Below, piece after piece: positions 1-11,401 of a stretch of 64,000 nt of DNA. This DNA comes from Viola odorata. Taxonomy: Eukaryota > Streptophyta > Magnoliopsida > Malpighiales > Violaceae. Within the stretch, counting starts at the first letter, position 1. Each line of letters starts with the position of its first letter. The notes beneath the pieces are model-generated. The model made no database searches. It worked only from the letters and a program-made list of their open reading frames with translations, and was not told the DNA's origin. The stretch is taken from contig OY829545.1 of NCBI GenBank assembly GCA_963691705.1, positions 13,531,893-13,595,892 of the forward strand, read 5' to 3'. The translations under genes were made by a program, and so were the position numbers.

Positions 1-295
1 TACATCGAAAAAATGAATCAATCATTTTTTTAAATTTCGTGGGAGTGGTTTGAGAGTCATTTTTTAAGGATAGAGAAAGTATAAATTTCAAATTCTCTTT
101 TATTCCCGATATATTTTGTTTGCTTTCATTAGTAATATTATATAAAAGTGAGTTTCATTCCAAGCTTTATTGCTTCTATTTTATGATCAAGTTTTTTTTG
201 TTGTAGATTATAAATCAATATCAATTTTATTTTATATTTAATTAATATTCTCAATTATTTATTTTTATATATATTTGGTAATGAAATGATCTGTA
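1..295. other. AT-rich intergenic DNA, nothing recognised
   Basis: No open frame, RNA motif or repeat was recognised. The stretch is strongly AT-rich and runs up to the long-TIR element. Confidence 0.5.
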
Positions 296-1433
296 AAATG
301 GTACCTACACTTGCTTAAATATATGAATTTGGTCCCTCATTTGATTTTCGACCATATTTGATACTCATATTCGAATAATTGTTCCTATTTGGTCCCTTAT
401 AGTGACGGCGTCTAACATATTCCGTTAAGTCTCACGTTGTATGACACGCTAGATACCGCGTGTAATTTTGCTGACGTGTTATGCCACATCAGCTCATCTT
501 CCTCCTCTCCATCTGCTGCAATTGCTGAAAAAAAATTGGAATTGAATTTCTAGAAAAAATTTAGAAACCAATCTTTTTCCAGAAAAACAATTTTTCACTA
601 ATCCACCACCCCCTCCTTCGTAGATCTAGAACAATTTTCTTTCAATTTTTAGAGGAAGTCAAGTTTTTTTCCTATTAATTACTCATTCTATTCCTCCGCC
701 TCGTAAAGAGTTGTTTATATTTTTCCTGTCCCTTTGTTTCTCTCCACAATTATTTTCTAATCTTCCTATACACACTTTCAGATCTGGGATACTTCATATC
801 AAAAGCAATCATCCGCTACAATTGATGAGATCCAAATACTAAACAGAGGAGAGCACCGACCATAGCAAAGACAAGTCTTTGGTGTTGGAGGTATCACTAA
901 ATATAGAAGTAGAAGGATTGAGTGAAAGAGATCTGAAATTAAAAATGTGGAAGGAAAAGCAACTGCCAGGTCTACCTCATAGAGATGATTGTAACAGGGA
1001 TAACAAGATAATGATGAGCAAGATTGTGTATGATCGGGCAAGACAGGACAAGTTCGATGAATCGTTTGTTTTTGAAGCAGAGGAAAAGGAAGAAAGAAAT
1101 GGATGGAAGGGTGGATGCGAGAAGTGCAATGACGAAGGTGTCCTGAGGATTTAACCTCTGTGCTTGTCCTGATCTGGAAATTCAATTCCAATTTTTTTCC
1201 AGAAATTGCAGCAGATTAAGAGGAAGAAGATGATCTATCGTGTCGCGACACGTCAGCAAAATTACATGTGATATTTGACGTGTCATATTACTTCGGACAC
1301 TTAACGAAATGTGTTGGACGACGTCACTATGAGGGACCAAATGTGAATGATCATTCAAATATGAGTATCAAATATAGTCAAAAATAAAATAAGGGACCAA
1401 ATTAATATATTTAAGCGGGTGCAGATACCATTT
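296..1433. mobile_element. Non-autonomous long-TIR (Mutator-like) element
   Basis: The two ends are long inverted repeats of about 250 bp: left arm 296-552, right arm 1176-1433. The outer end reads AAATGGTACCTACAC on the left and, reverse-complemented, AAATGGTATCTGCACC on the right. Both arms carry GGTCCCT-type motifs, and both inner ends carry a GGAATTGAATTTC-like segment. Long degenerate TIRs without transposase fit a non-autonomous MULE or foldback element. The interior (553-1175) has overlapping open frames on both strands (799-1191 minus, 879-1154 plus). I recognise neither, and neither has a convincing ATG. No clear 9-bp target duplication was found, so the outer limits may be off by several bases. 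Confidence 0.6.
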
Positions 1434-1468
1434 ATTTCATTAACTGTAAATTGTAATAGTAATGTTTA

Positions 1469-1710
1469 CTCCCTCTGTTTCTGAATAATTGACACTTTAC
1501 TATTCCAGCACGTATTTCAAGACGGCTGGTACGTGCTGGAATAGTAACTATATGATCTCGAAAAAATCCGAATTTTTTTTTCAACGTACGTGAAGGATTA
1601 ATATACGTTGTGTAAAAATTTCGGACTTTTTCGAGATCATATAGTTACTATTCCGACCGTTTTACAAAGCGACATGAATAGTAACCAGCGATAATTATTC
1701 GAAAACGGAG
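1469..1710. mobile_element. Stowaway-type MITE
   Basis: The element is flanked by TA dinucleotides (1467-1468 and 1711-1712). It starts CTCCCTCTGTTTCTGAATAA and ends TTATTCGAAAACGGAG, the inverted termini typical of Tc1/mariner-derived Stowaway MITEs. Inside are two further inverted repeats: CCAGCACGTA...TACGTGCTGG near 1506-1543, and an arm pair containing ATGATCTCGAAAAA near 1551 and TTTTTCGAGATCAT near 1626. The element can therefore fold almost completely. Confidence 0.7.
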
Positions 1711-2023
1711 TATTATATATGTATGTTTTAATAAACAAATTATATTTTAATGTATAATAATAATAATTAATAATATAATTATTTTTTTAAAAAAAAACCA
1801 GATTTTGCTGTACCAAACAAAAAAAAACCAGATTTTGTATTTTGGCTCCACTTTGATTGCTACCATACCGTTTTCACATGACTCAGATCAGAACACTACC
1901 AATAATTAATGGTTGAAAAGTCTTAAACCAAACCATGCATTAGTCGGCTCTTCTTATAAGCAGCTGTTCTTCCCATTTTAATTATCCGCCACATTTGGAA
2001 ACCTCACCGTCATCCTCTTTCAC

Positions 2024-2065
2024 ATGTCACCGGAGCTCCAGCTACCGTCCGCGATTCTCCGGTGA
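2024..2065 (+). CDS. Upstream ORF (13 codons) in the MHX leader
   Basis: A short ATG-to-TGA frame encodes MSPELQLPSAILR. It lies about 420 bp before the MHX start and just before a strong splice donor (CG|GTAAATG at 2077) that probably opens a leader intron. A TATA-like TTATAA lies near 1955. From memory, Arabidopsis MHX also has a leader intron and a short upstream ORF that lowers expression and promotes nonsense-mediated decay. Matching position and length suggest this is the counterpart. The leader intron acceptor, somewhere between about 2180 and 2435, cannot be fixed from sequence alone. Confidence 0.55.
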   Translation: MSPELQLPSAILR

Positions 2066-2443
2066 CATTCAACTCGGTAAATGCTTATCTCTTTCCCCCC
2101 AGATTAGAGTTCTTCTCCGTACAGCTTGTAATCAAACTGAATGGCTTTCCTGGAAGATCAAAGTTTTTTTCTTTTTTTGCAGATTTTATGATAAATACCG
2201 TGAATACTGTAACATGGAGTTTTGATGTTGGAATTGCGTTGGAGGATTTTTGATTCGCTTGTAGATGGGGCTATTTAGTGTGCTTAGATTGTAAGTAAAT
2301 ATGTGGAAGTTTTATTGATGCTGCTGGATTCAATTCCGGTTTTGGGTTTAAGTTGTTAGTTGTCTTTACGTAGGTGATCTAGTTATCCTGCTTGGGTTGC
2401 TGATGCTGCATACTTAAGAGCTGAAATTGAGGTTAAAATTAAG

Positions 2444-5400
2444 ATGGCCTCAGTGTATAACCGAAGTGATGGCAGTAGATTTGGTGTTTTCAACATTGTT
2501 GGTGTTGAAAAATGCGAATCCTTCTTGCTTTTTCCTGGCGAAACATCTCTGGGAGTTGGGCTCAGGACATTCTTGTATTTTCTTGGTCTTGCATATTGTT
2601 TCTTTGGCTTATCAGCTATAACTGCGCGTTTCTTCCGGTCTATGGAGAATGTTGTGAAGCATTCACGTAAGGTAGTGGAGATAGATCCTTACACGAATGC
2701 TGAAACCATCAGATATGAGAAAGTGTGGAATTATGCAGTTGCAGACATTGCTTTGCTGGCCTTTGGGACCAGCTTCCCTCAAATATCACTGGCTACGATT
2801 GATGCCATACGAAACATCGGTAACCTGTACGCTGGAGGTTTGTAATTTTGGTACTCTGTAATCTTTTCATGAGCATTTAAATTATATTTAGCATCTAACT
2901 CGTACTATTTGTTACCTTTTACTATTGTTTATTCATTTTTAATCCTATATAATGATTGTTTTCTTTCCTTTGTCTTATGAGCTGCATGCGTAGCTATTGC
3001 CAATGGTTATTGACAAGTTAAACCCTGGGTCTGGAGTTTGTCAATAATGTTTGTTGTTTATCTGTTAACTGCTGTCTAGCATTTACTAGGGGGACCCTCT
3101 GTTTCTATTTACCCAGTGGAGTTAAGGTTTCTATTGTTGAGTAAGGTTGTGGCACATGCGTAAGATTGTCCAAGTAGAAGAGATTTATATATCATTTGCA
3201 GATTGATTATTGGCAACTTTATGTCCTGTTAATGTGATGTTGTAAACATTCCCGATTCCACATGCAAAAGTCATTTTGCTATTGTTGAAACATCTCTATT
3301 GATGTTGTCATACATTTAAGGTTAAGATGGTTGACAAGTTTTTAGCTACCTGTAAATAACATTGTGATTTGTTCATTCTAAGTTCTGGATTCTTCTGCAT
3401 GCTACATATTCCAGTTTTTTCTGTTTTTTTCTTTTCTTTTTGTGTTGCTCTCTTGATACATTTAGTGTGACAGATTATTTCTCATTGGCCCACTGTTGAC
3501 ATTTGTAAACCTTCATCTATAGGATTGGGTCCTGGAACACTTGTTGGTTCTGCTGCATTTGACCTTTTCCCCATCCATGCTGTTTGTGTCGTGGTTCCAA
3601 AAGCTGGAGAATTGAAAAAGATAGCTGATATAGGAGTATGGCTGGTGGAACTTTTTTGGTCTTTCTGGGCGTATATTTGGCTTTACATAATTTTAGAGGT
3701 AACTTTATGGGAGTTTTCTTTTTCTTGAACAGAATTATGCATGATATCAGATCGCGTGGTGTGTGGTAAACATTTCAATTAGTAAAGAAGTGATCTTTAA
3801 GCGTATTTTCTCTCCTATTATTTAATCATTGTGGTTACTCTTATGCTTCGTGGTCCATCTTATCAACTCTGGAAAGACCATCTGTGCATTTTGTTTCATA
3901 AGCTCATCTTCAATTTATGATATGTGGGACGGGGATGAAATGTTTTGATTCTTCTATATGATTAATCCCTAATGCCACTATTATTTATTAAAATAATAGT
4001 TTGATTCCATCTTGTGGGTATCTTACAGTCTCAATGGGCAGGGAAACAATTTTCTGGTTATTTCTGTCTTCCCTGGAATTAGTGTTTAAGAATATTAAAG
4101 GATGCATGATCATGATTTTGGTTGAATATATTCAGAAAATTTTGGGTAACGTGACGATTTACTTAATGTTACAGGTGTGGACTCCAAATGTCATAACTTT
4201 CTGGGAGGCCTTGTTGACAGTACTGCAGTATGGTTTACTGCTAACAAATGCTTATGCCCAAGACAAGCGTTGGCCCTACTTGTCTCTTCCTATGTATGTC
4301 CTTTTTCTTCGGTTTCTTGAATTAAAGAATTTGTTCTTGTAGTTGGGGTTGCTTCCTTAACTATCCTCCTCTGGTAATTTTGTACTGTTTCACAGTGCAA
4401 GAACGGAGAGGCCAGAGGACTGGGTGCCAGAAGAAGAGGCCCCTTCATGTAAAGATGAAAACAATGTCCTTGAAGAGTACTCTGGGATAAAAGTTGGTGT
4501 GCATGAAAACAGTAATGCAGTTGATATTTTCTCCATCCATTCAAATAATGTGACAGGTATTCATGCATTGCTTTTACTTAAGAGGTGGTAGTTAAATAGC
4601 TGTCGCATTAGAGCAGTCTGTTTCTAAAAGTTCATTGAAGTTCCGTGCTATGTTACCTACTACTATACATACTTTCCTATTTATTCCCATAGCTTGTGCA
4701 AGGACATGTTGACATTGTAATGTATGGTTCACTGTATTTGTACCTTTTAAGCCGCCCTGCATAATGAACTGAACTTGAAATCAATGATTCAAATTGGAGT
4801 TTAGGAGTATGTCATCTTACACAATCAAACAAACTTGAAATGATCAACAATTCTAGTGAGAATGTAGGAGCTGTTATGACAGGAGAAAATGGAAGGGAGA
4901 ACAAGTGAAGCTTTATGTCCTTTTCAAGAACAAGCATATCAGTGATGCCTAAAACCAATCATGCACACTTTGTTTTATAGAGCGATGTTTGTACTGTTTC
5001 ATTCCCAAGCAATACTTCTTGTTCATTTTCTTTAACCATGCAAGGTGCAGGGTATCAAGAGGTTCCTGGAACAGATGATGCAGCTGAATCCTCCAACAAC
5101 AATTTCAACAAGGAAAGAGATTTTGATGTGCTTTCAGCTTGGAAGCAGCATTTTGTGGATGCACTTGTGGTACCATAATTTTTTTCATATGTTGGATTTT
5201 CGTTAGCTTTAGTGGCAAATTGATGGCTAAAAATCCAGTCTTGAGGCAAAGCATCCTTTTTACACTTTTAGAATGGCAGAATTGATGCCCCTCTTTCTGC
5301 ATCTTGATTAGTGTACTGGATAAGGTACATATTTGTGTGGCACATGAAAATTTACTGACTTCATTCAAAAAACATTTATATTTAACTGACACGCCCACTG

Positions 5401-6813
5401 GTTTTCAATTCATGACTGAAAATTTTGAAAGAATCTCCCCCAAGTGTTCAACGAATGGTTTGGTGGTTTGCAATACCAATCAACCTCAGTGCCTACATTT
5501 TCTTTTCAATTAAATATGAATATGCTAGGGTTATAATTCTGTTGCTTTCTGGGACTGGTGTAAACTGTGTAATTGATTCAGCTCATGCTAATTAGAGCCT
5601 TTAAAGACCCATCAGTTGGCATCGTTTCAACTTTTACTTCTTTTATCTGGTCATTGCTGGTGAATAACATTTTTTTTCTATGACCAGTTGGAAACGCCAG
5701 AATCAAGAAAATTAGATAATGCATGTTTGTGGGTAGCAAGAGTTTTCTGGCAATTACTCCTTTTGCCTTGGAGGCTTCTGTTTGCTTTTGTGCCTCCTTA
5801 CCATATTGCTCATGGGTGGATTGCTTTTATTTGTTCTCTGATTTTCATCAGTGGGATAGCATACATTGTAACAAAGATCACTGATATGATAAGCTGTGTT
5901 ACAGGTTTGTCTCCTGTAAAAATTATAAGCCCAGTTTACTTTCCTAAATCCTGCCATTGTTGGTTACTATAAGCAGGTCTGTAATCCACTGCTAATTCTC
6001 CTTTGTCATTTGATATATTCTTCGGCAGGAATAAATGCTTATGTCATTGCGTTTACGGCATTAGCTAGTGGAACTTCATGGCCAGATTTAGTGGCTAGCA
6101 AGATTGCTGCTGAACGTCAAACAACAGCTGATTCTGCCATTGCAAACATCACTTGCAGGTTTGTCTAACTATACTCTTGTAGGTTTTTTCTTTTCTTTTT
6201 TAACATACCATAGTTGGGACCTTTTTGTTTTACATATATGGGTTGCATGCACTGTACATAAACTTTTTGATCTCACAGTTTCTTGAATAGATTCCTGTGA
6301 GAAGCATGTAATGGTATTTCATGTTTTCTTTAGCCAAACTAAAAATTTGACATTTCGTAGAAGTCTGGAGCTGACCTTAATGTACTCAGCATTGTTATTA
6401 TAGTTTACAAACATGCTTCCAGTAGACAAAAGTTAATATCTTGAATGTTGTTTGATGGAAACTCACCTTATGTCTTTAAAAAATGCGCAAACTGATCTTC
6501 CTTCTTTCGGTGCAGCAACTCTGTGAATATATATGTCGGCATTGGGATTCCGTGGCTGATAGACACTACATACAATTTCTTCGTATACAATGAACCGCTG
6601 CAGATTAAGGACGCTGCTGGACTCAGCTTCTCGTTGATTGTTTTCTTCTGTACTTCTGTAGGATGTATTAGTGTTCTTGTGTTCAGGCGTTTGACCCTTG
6701 GAGCAGAACTAGGAGGGCCAAGGATTTGGGCCTGGATTACGTGTGTGTATTTCATGCTGCTTTGGCTTATTTTTGTTGTGCTCTCCTCCCTCAAAGTTTC
6801 TGACCTCATTTGA
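2444..6813 (+). CDS. MHX: Magnesium/proton exchanger (MHX)
   Basis: Vacuolar-membrane exchanger of the Na+/Ca2+ exchanger superfamily; in Arabidopsis MHX trades protons for Mg2+ and Zn2+. Eight coding exons: 2444-2837, 3523-3698, 4175-4293, 4396-4556, 5051-5169 (or from 5045), 5688-5904, 6029-6158, 6516-6813. The joined frame gives 537 residues, close to the family's about 540. Alpha-repeat 1 lies around residues 100-155 with [11 protein letters not shown] and [12 protein letters not shown]. Alpha-repeat 2 lies around 397-455 with [11 protein letters not shown] and [14 protein letters not shown] hydrophilic acidic cytosolic loop lies between them (about 230-325), and there are hydrophobic segments at both ends. 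The start ATG follows AAGATGGCC, and its N-terminus matches the family. The leader carries an upstream ORF. The neighbour PHR2 is tail-to-tail, as I recall for Arabidopsis. The family call is secure; the exon 5 acceptor is ambiguous by 6 bases. Confidence 0.93.
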
Positions 6814-7363
6814 TATAGAGTCAATTTTTGTCCCATTTCTATTCTTGAAAACTCGGCAGTTATGCACACAAAGGTTACAACTATAATGTGATTGTTCTAT
6901 TTATACTAGCTTCTATCAAAATATTTGTGAGTGTTCCTTTTAGTCATCCGAGAATTCGACGCTCGCTTATCAAAATGCTCAGTTAAAAGGATAGTAGGTT
7001 GTAAAACAAAATGACTGTCTGCAAAAGTCATTTTTGCCTTGAGAGCCAATTTCTTCAAGAAACAGTATAACCAAGAGTTACAATTACCTCTTCTCAAACA
7101 TACTTTCTGAACAGGCATTACATAGTGTTTTCAGGGTTCCGTTCGTCACAAGAGGGCACATGCTGTGTTCCTAAAATAGAGATACAAACTCGACCAATTT
7201 ATTCGACAGAAACAACAAAACCTGAGGGCCATCCGAACCACCAATATCTAACAGCTAGGACTTGCAACACTCGTGGTTGAAAAAGAAACCTCCATCCTGG
7301 ACGAATTGTCTTTCACAAGCAAAATGGTTCCTTAGACAATTCACAAGCAAAATGGTTCCTTGC

Positions 7364-9463
7364 CTATGCAAAGGCGCCTGTACAAGCAGTGGCTGGCGTT
7401 GCTACAAGCTGTTTCATCGGTGAACTGTATTTCTTGGTGATGAATCTGCAAAGGCAATGACATGTATTAGATACCCTATCCTCGACTCACCCAACCCCCC
7501 TATTTTCTACCAAAGATCTGACAGTCAAGATTTTGGCTGAACTTAACACTAAGCACACTCTTATAAAATCTCAAACAGGTTGCATGCTTAGAAAGTTACC
7601 TAAAGAAATCTCGCCACAACAGCTCAAACATCAGCCAGTTCAATCCGGTTTCTTGGGAGCCACTTGTACTGCCAATCCGATTTGAAGCAGCAGAAATAGT
7701 TCTGACAACAAATTTATTTCATTTGTGAGAACATGACCAGTAAAGATACTGTAAGTCTGTAACCAGTAACAGAGGAGGAGAAAGACACCTGGTAGCAGTT
7801 TTTTTTAGCTCATCAAACATGGAACGTGGAGAGATGCATCCTAATGTTAGCCATGGAGAGATTTTGCAGGAAAAGCTTGCACCATATACGCTACCCTGGC
7901 TGCCATTAGTTCCCTTGGGTGGCTGGGCTTGGCACTCGGCTGCAAATTTTCTCAACTTTTGTAGTCCTTCAGTCTCTCCTCCACCCATTGAGGCATTGAC
8001 AGCTGATTTTCCATCCTGCATTTCCATTACAATACAGTAATCAGCATCCAGGGACAACGACTCCATTAGTATTTCCTCAAAATAGATGATAATTGGAATG
8101 CACACAACTCAAGAGTTAAGATGCCGCAATATCTATATTGTGAGCTAATAACATTAGCGCTCAAATCACATTTTGGGTAAAAAGTCTGCTTTTAACAACC
8201 TATCCACTGTCACAACTGCTCTGTATCCTAGTTAAAGAAGCAGCAGCAACACTACATTGACTATTCTGACTACATAAGCATAAATCTATAGCATTATAAA
8301 GCTACATTATTCTACTGAAAAATAAAAGTCCATTAACCAACACTTCACTCTAGCAAATTCTACTTAAGAACACCACACAAACTCATCAAGATTAGTATCC
8401 TCAAGAATAACTAAAACTCAAATCACTGAGATAAAAGCCAATCCAACTGGCATAAACTAAATCCAACCTGAGGTGGGTTTAGTCCCAAATCCAACAAAGT
8501 TGGGATATCTCCAGGCTCTACATCTCCACGTGAAGGCAGCCCTTTCAACTGGTCCAGTGTCGCCATTGTCTTCCTAATCTCCAGGCCTTGCACTTTCTCC
8601 TTAAACCCTCCATAATTCAAGGGCATATCCTCCAACTTAAATGGCAAATCATCCATGTGATACAAAGTACTCCCCCAAAAATACTTAACTTCCAAACCCT
8701 CCTCTTGCATTACCTCTTCAATCTTTTGCTCAGCTTTAACTTCATCACGAGACACTTCTCTATGAGCAAACACACCATCCGCCCCAATTGCCTTTGCAAG
8801 CTCAAGCAACACCGTCTCCGGTTTCCCTACACGGACAACAAGATCCGACCCACGAGCCTGGAGGTTCTTCCGGAGGTCAGTGACGCATTCAATCAAGAAC
8901 GTGGCGCGATTAGGCCCGGTTTTATCAAACCCAGAAGAGGATTTTCCATACTCGCGCGGGTCAAAGCAGTAAACAGGCAAGACAGAGAGGGATTCATCAT
9001 TGGCAGTGACGAGGCATTCATTGTCGTGGACGCGCAAGTCATTGCGGAACCAAACAATGGTGGCGCGTCGAAGGGCGGCGGCGTTGGACGGGTCGGAGGG
9101 GCGGCGGGGGCCCAGGGAGAGAGGGGAATGGAGAGGGTTTGCGGAGATGGTGGATTTGAAGGAAAGCTTATGAGGGGAGGAGGAAGGGGAAGAGGTGGAA
9201 AGAGAGAGGTGAGTCAAGGTGTAAGCTTGAGTTGGGATTTTGGCTTTGGTAGGTGAGGGAGAGAAAAGGGAGGAGATTTTGGATTGGGTGAAGAAATGGG
9301 TGGTGGTGGGTAGAGAAAGGGAGAAGGAAAGAGAAGCTGTGGCGAATGGAGATGGAGGAGGAAGATGCGACGGCGGAGAAGGAACAATGGGTTGTTCTTG
9401 TTCTTGAGAATTGGAATCTGGGGCGGGTTTTTCTTGGAGAAGGGAATTGGGTTTAGGATCCAT
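7364..9463 (-). CDS. PHR2: Photolyase/blue-light receptor PHR2-like protein
   Basis: Photolyase/cryptochrome family protein whose biological role is poorly known. Exons on the minus strand: 9463-8468, 8015-7789, 7701-7600, 7445-7364, giving 468 residues. The N-terminal ~130 residues are rich in Ser, Pro and Thr and could be a transit peptide. The photolyase alpha/beta domain follows (from about residue 134: RRATIVWFRNDLRVHDN, then VYCFDPREYG). Next comes the linker-like SPWLTLGCISPRSMFDELKK and then GLNWLMFELLWRDFFRFITK. The protein stops about 20 residues later. CRY-DASH and photolyase proteins continue for some 200 more residues, so most of the FAD-binding domain is absent; I recall Arabidopsis PHR2 (about 447 residues) ending the same way. 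It converges on MHX. A 20-base direct repeat (CACAAGCAAAATGGTTCCTT) lies at and just past the stop, 7314-7361. Confidence 0.9.
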
Positions 9464-11401
9464 TTTTGTTTCTGGTGAGGGAGGTAGGAGGAGATGGAGA
9501 TAAGGTGTTGTTGGTGCAGTCAGTGACTGAGGATTGGTTTGTTTGGAGGAGATGATGAAGAAGAGGCGATAGTGACCTTAATTAGAAGTGGCAAAGGAAA
9601 TTCTTTGTTGGAGTCTCCCTTTTTTGCCAACTGCTGTACCTAACAATTTTTTCAGTAACGTTCAACTTTTTCTTTAATTTTTTTATAAGCAACTTATTTT
9701 TCTTATAAATAAATTAATTTAAACAATGTTATACTCATTGACACATAAATTAAATAGTATGGAATTGTTTTAGTTTAATTAAAAGTTTTAAGTTTAAAGA
9801 TCGTTTATTATATAATTGCATTTAAATATATGAATAAGAACTTTTACTGCATTTCAGAGTTCTGCTAGACTCGATTTTAGAATAGTTGATACTCATCACT
9901 AATATGATGACTAAATTACTTGATAGTTTTGAAATAAAAAATAAAAAATTGTTATGATCTCTAATTTTAATAAGTGAATTTTCACACTGATTTTCTATTT
10001 AATTTGGGGTTTTAAAAAGAAAAAATAGGGAAAAAGAAAAGAACTTTGAAGGTTGTTTGGTGATTAAATTATAACACAATTGGGTTTGGTAGTGGTAGGT
10101 GGCGTGCGTGCTAGTTTTGCGAAAAATAGAATAAAGGAAAAAAGAGAGGAGAAAACGGTGGCGGGTGTTGGTAGTAGAACGTAGAAGAAGAAGATATATT
10201 CCCGTTTTAGAATTAAAAAAGATTAGCAATAGTGCCTTTTATAAGGAGTTTACTAAAATGTATTTTATATAAAGTTCGATACAAATTTTCAGTTCTCTCT
10301 CTTAATTATTTTTCTCTCATTTCTACCGTTGAATGGAGTCGTTTAGTCAAGTCGAATTTAGACCTAAAATTTCATAATTTGCTATTCTTTAAGTGATATT
10401 AACCGCGCGCAAGATCTTTGGATGATTTGATGTTTAAAATTCATAACCCTTTAAAATTAAGGGGTTGCCCAATAGACCTTAAAATAAAATTGCCATGGCT
10501 TATACAGAGACTTTATACCGAGGCTTTGAAGCCACAACACATGTGCTAACGCGATAATATTGAGATGTACGAATCAAAATTTTATATCAGAAAGATAAGA
10601 AAAATAAAAAGTAAATATAAGAGGACTTGACCTTTTAATGAAACGAGAGATTTTGTAAAAACCATGTAGGCTCAAAGCTCAAAACGGACAGTATCATAGG
10701 TTCGGCTACCCTGAATCTTTAGGTCGAGCATGAAAGTGTACTCGGTGGGTCTCCATATCAGGCCCTGTAATATATGGTAGCGGAGCTGAAGGTTTGATTG
10801 AGTCTGCGCAGTGGGTTTGATGTAGGTGGTACGTTGTGATGTGTCGAGCTAGAAACCTAAATCTTTAGGTCGAGCATGAAAGTGTACTCGGTGAGCTTCC
10901 ATATCGGACCCTTTAGTATATAATTCGAAGAGAAAATTATTGAACCCTAATGATGACTTAAAATAGATAATATTATTTTATTAAAAAAATTCGAGTGAGT
11001 TTTTATTTCTTTTAAGAAGGAGGGTCACAATAAGTCGTTTTTCATGCCTAATTTAGATTTTGAGTAAGTCATGTAGTATCATTTAAGGAAGGAATATTTT
11101 ATAGCTTAGATCTAAATATAAAAATCTAAACAGTTTTGGAATCTTAATCAAAATACCATAACAAACTAGACTGTAGACCGATGACTGATTAAAGCTACAA
11201 TTCTGTTGAAACGACCTTTCTGTTCCTATCATAGCGCCTATTATTTTCACCATTTTATAACAGAAATCAAAAGCTATTTAATAACAGTCTGTCTTCTCTA
11301 ATGGGTCACTCTCACTCGTGAAGAACCAAAGCAACCACTAATGTCAGCCGTCTAGAATTCCTGTAATCAGAGGCAGAGAGTGACAGGCATGCTTATTTAA
11401 G
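9464..11401. other. Intergenic region between PHR2 and the methyltransferase
   Basis: This holds the divergent promoters of PHR2 (left) and the methyltransferase gene (right). It is AT-rich with no supported coding region. It contains two direct copies of a roughly 50-bp segment at 10715-10768 and 10861-10914, listed separately. Confidence 0.5.
10715..10914. repeat. Direct repeat pair of about 50 bp
   Basis: The segment starting ATCTTTAGGTCGAGCATGAA and continuing through GTGTACTCGGTG to TCCATATC occurs at 10715-10768 and again at 10861-10914, with only a few differences. The roughly 90 bp between them also has a TCGAG-type motif. It looks like a small tandem duplication or a transposon remnant; no family was recognised. 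Confidence 0.6.

Noticed and set aside
8588..9256. 222-codon plus-strand frame opposite PHR2 exon 1
   Set aside because: Antisense shadow of the GC-rich PHR2 exon, with no homology.
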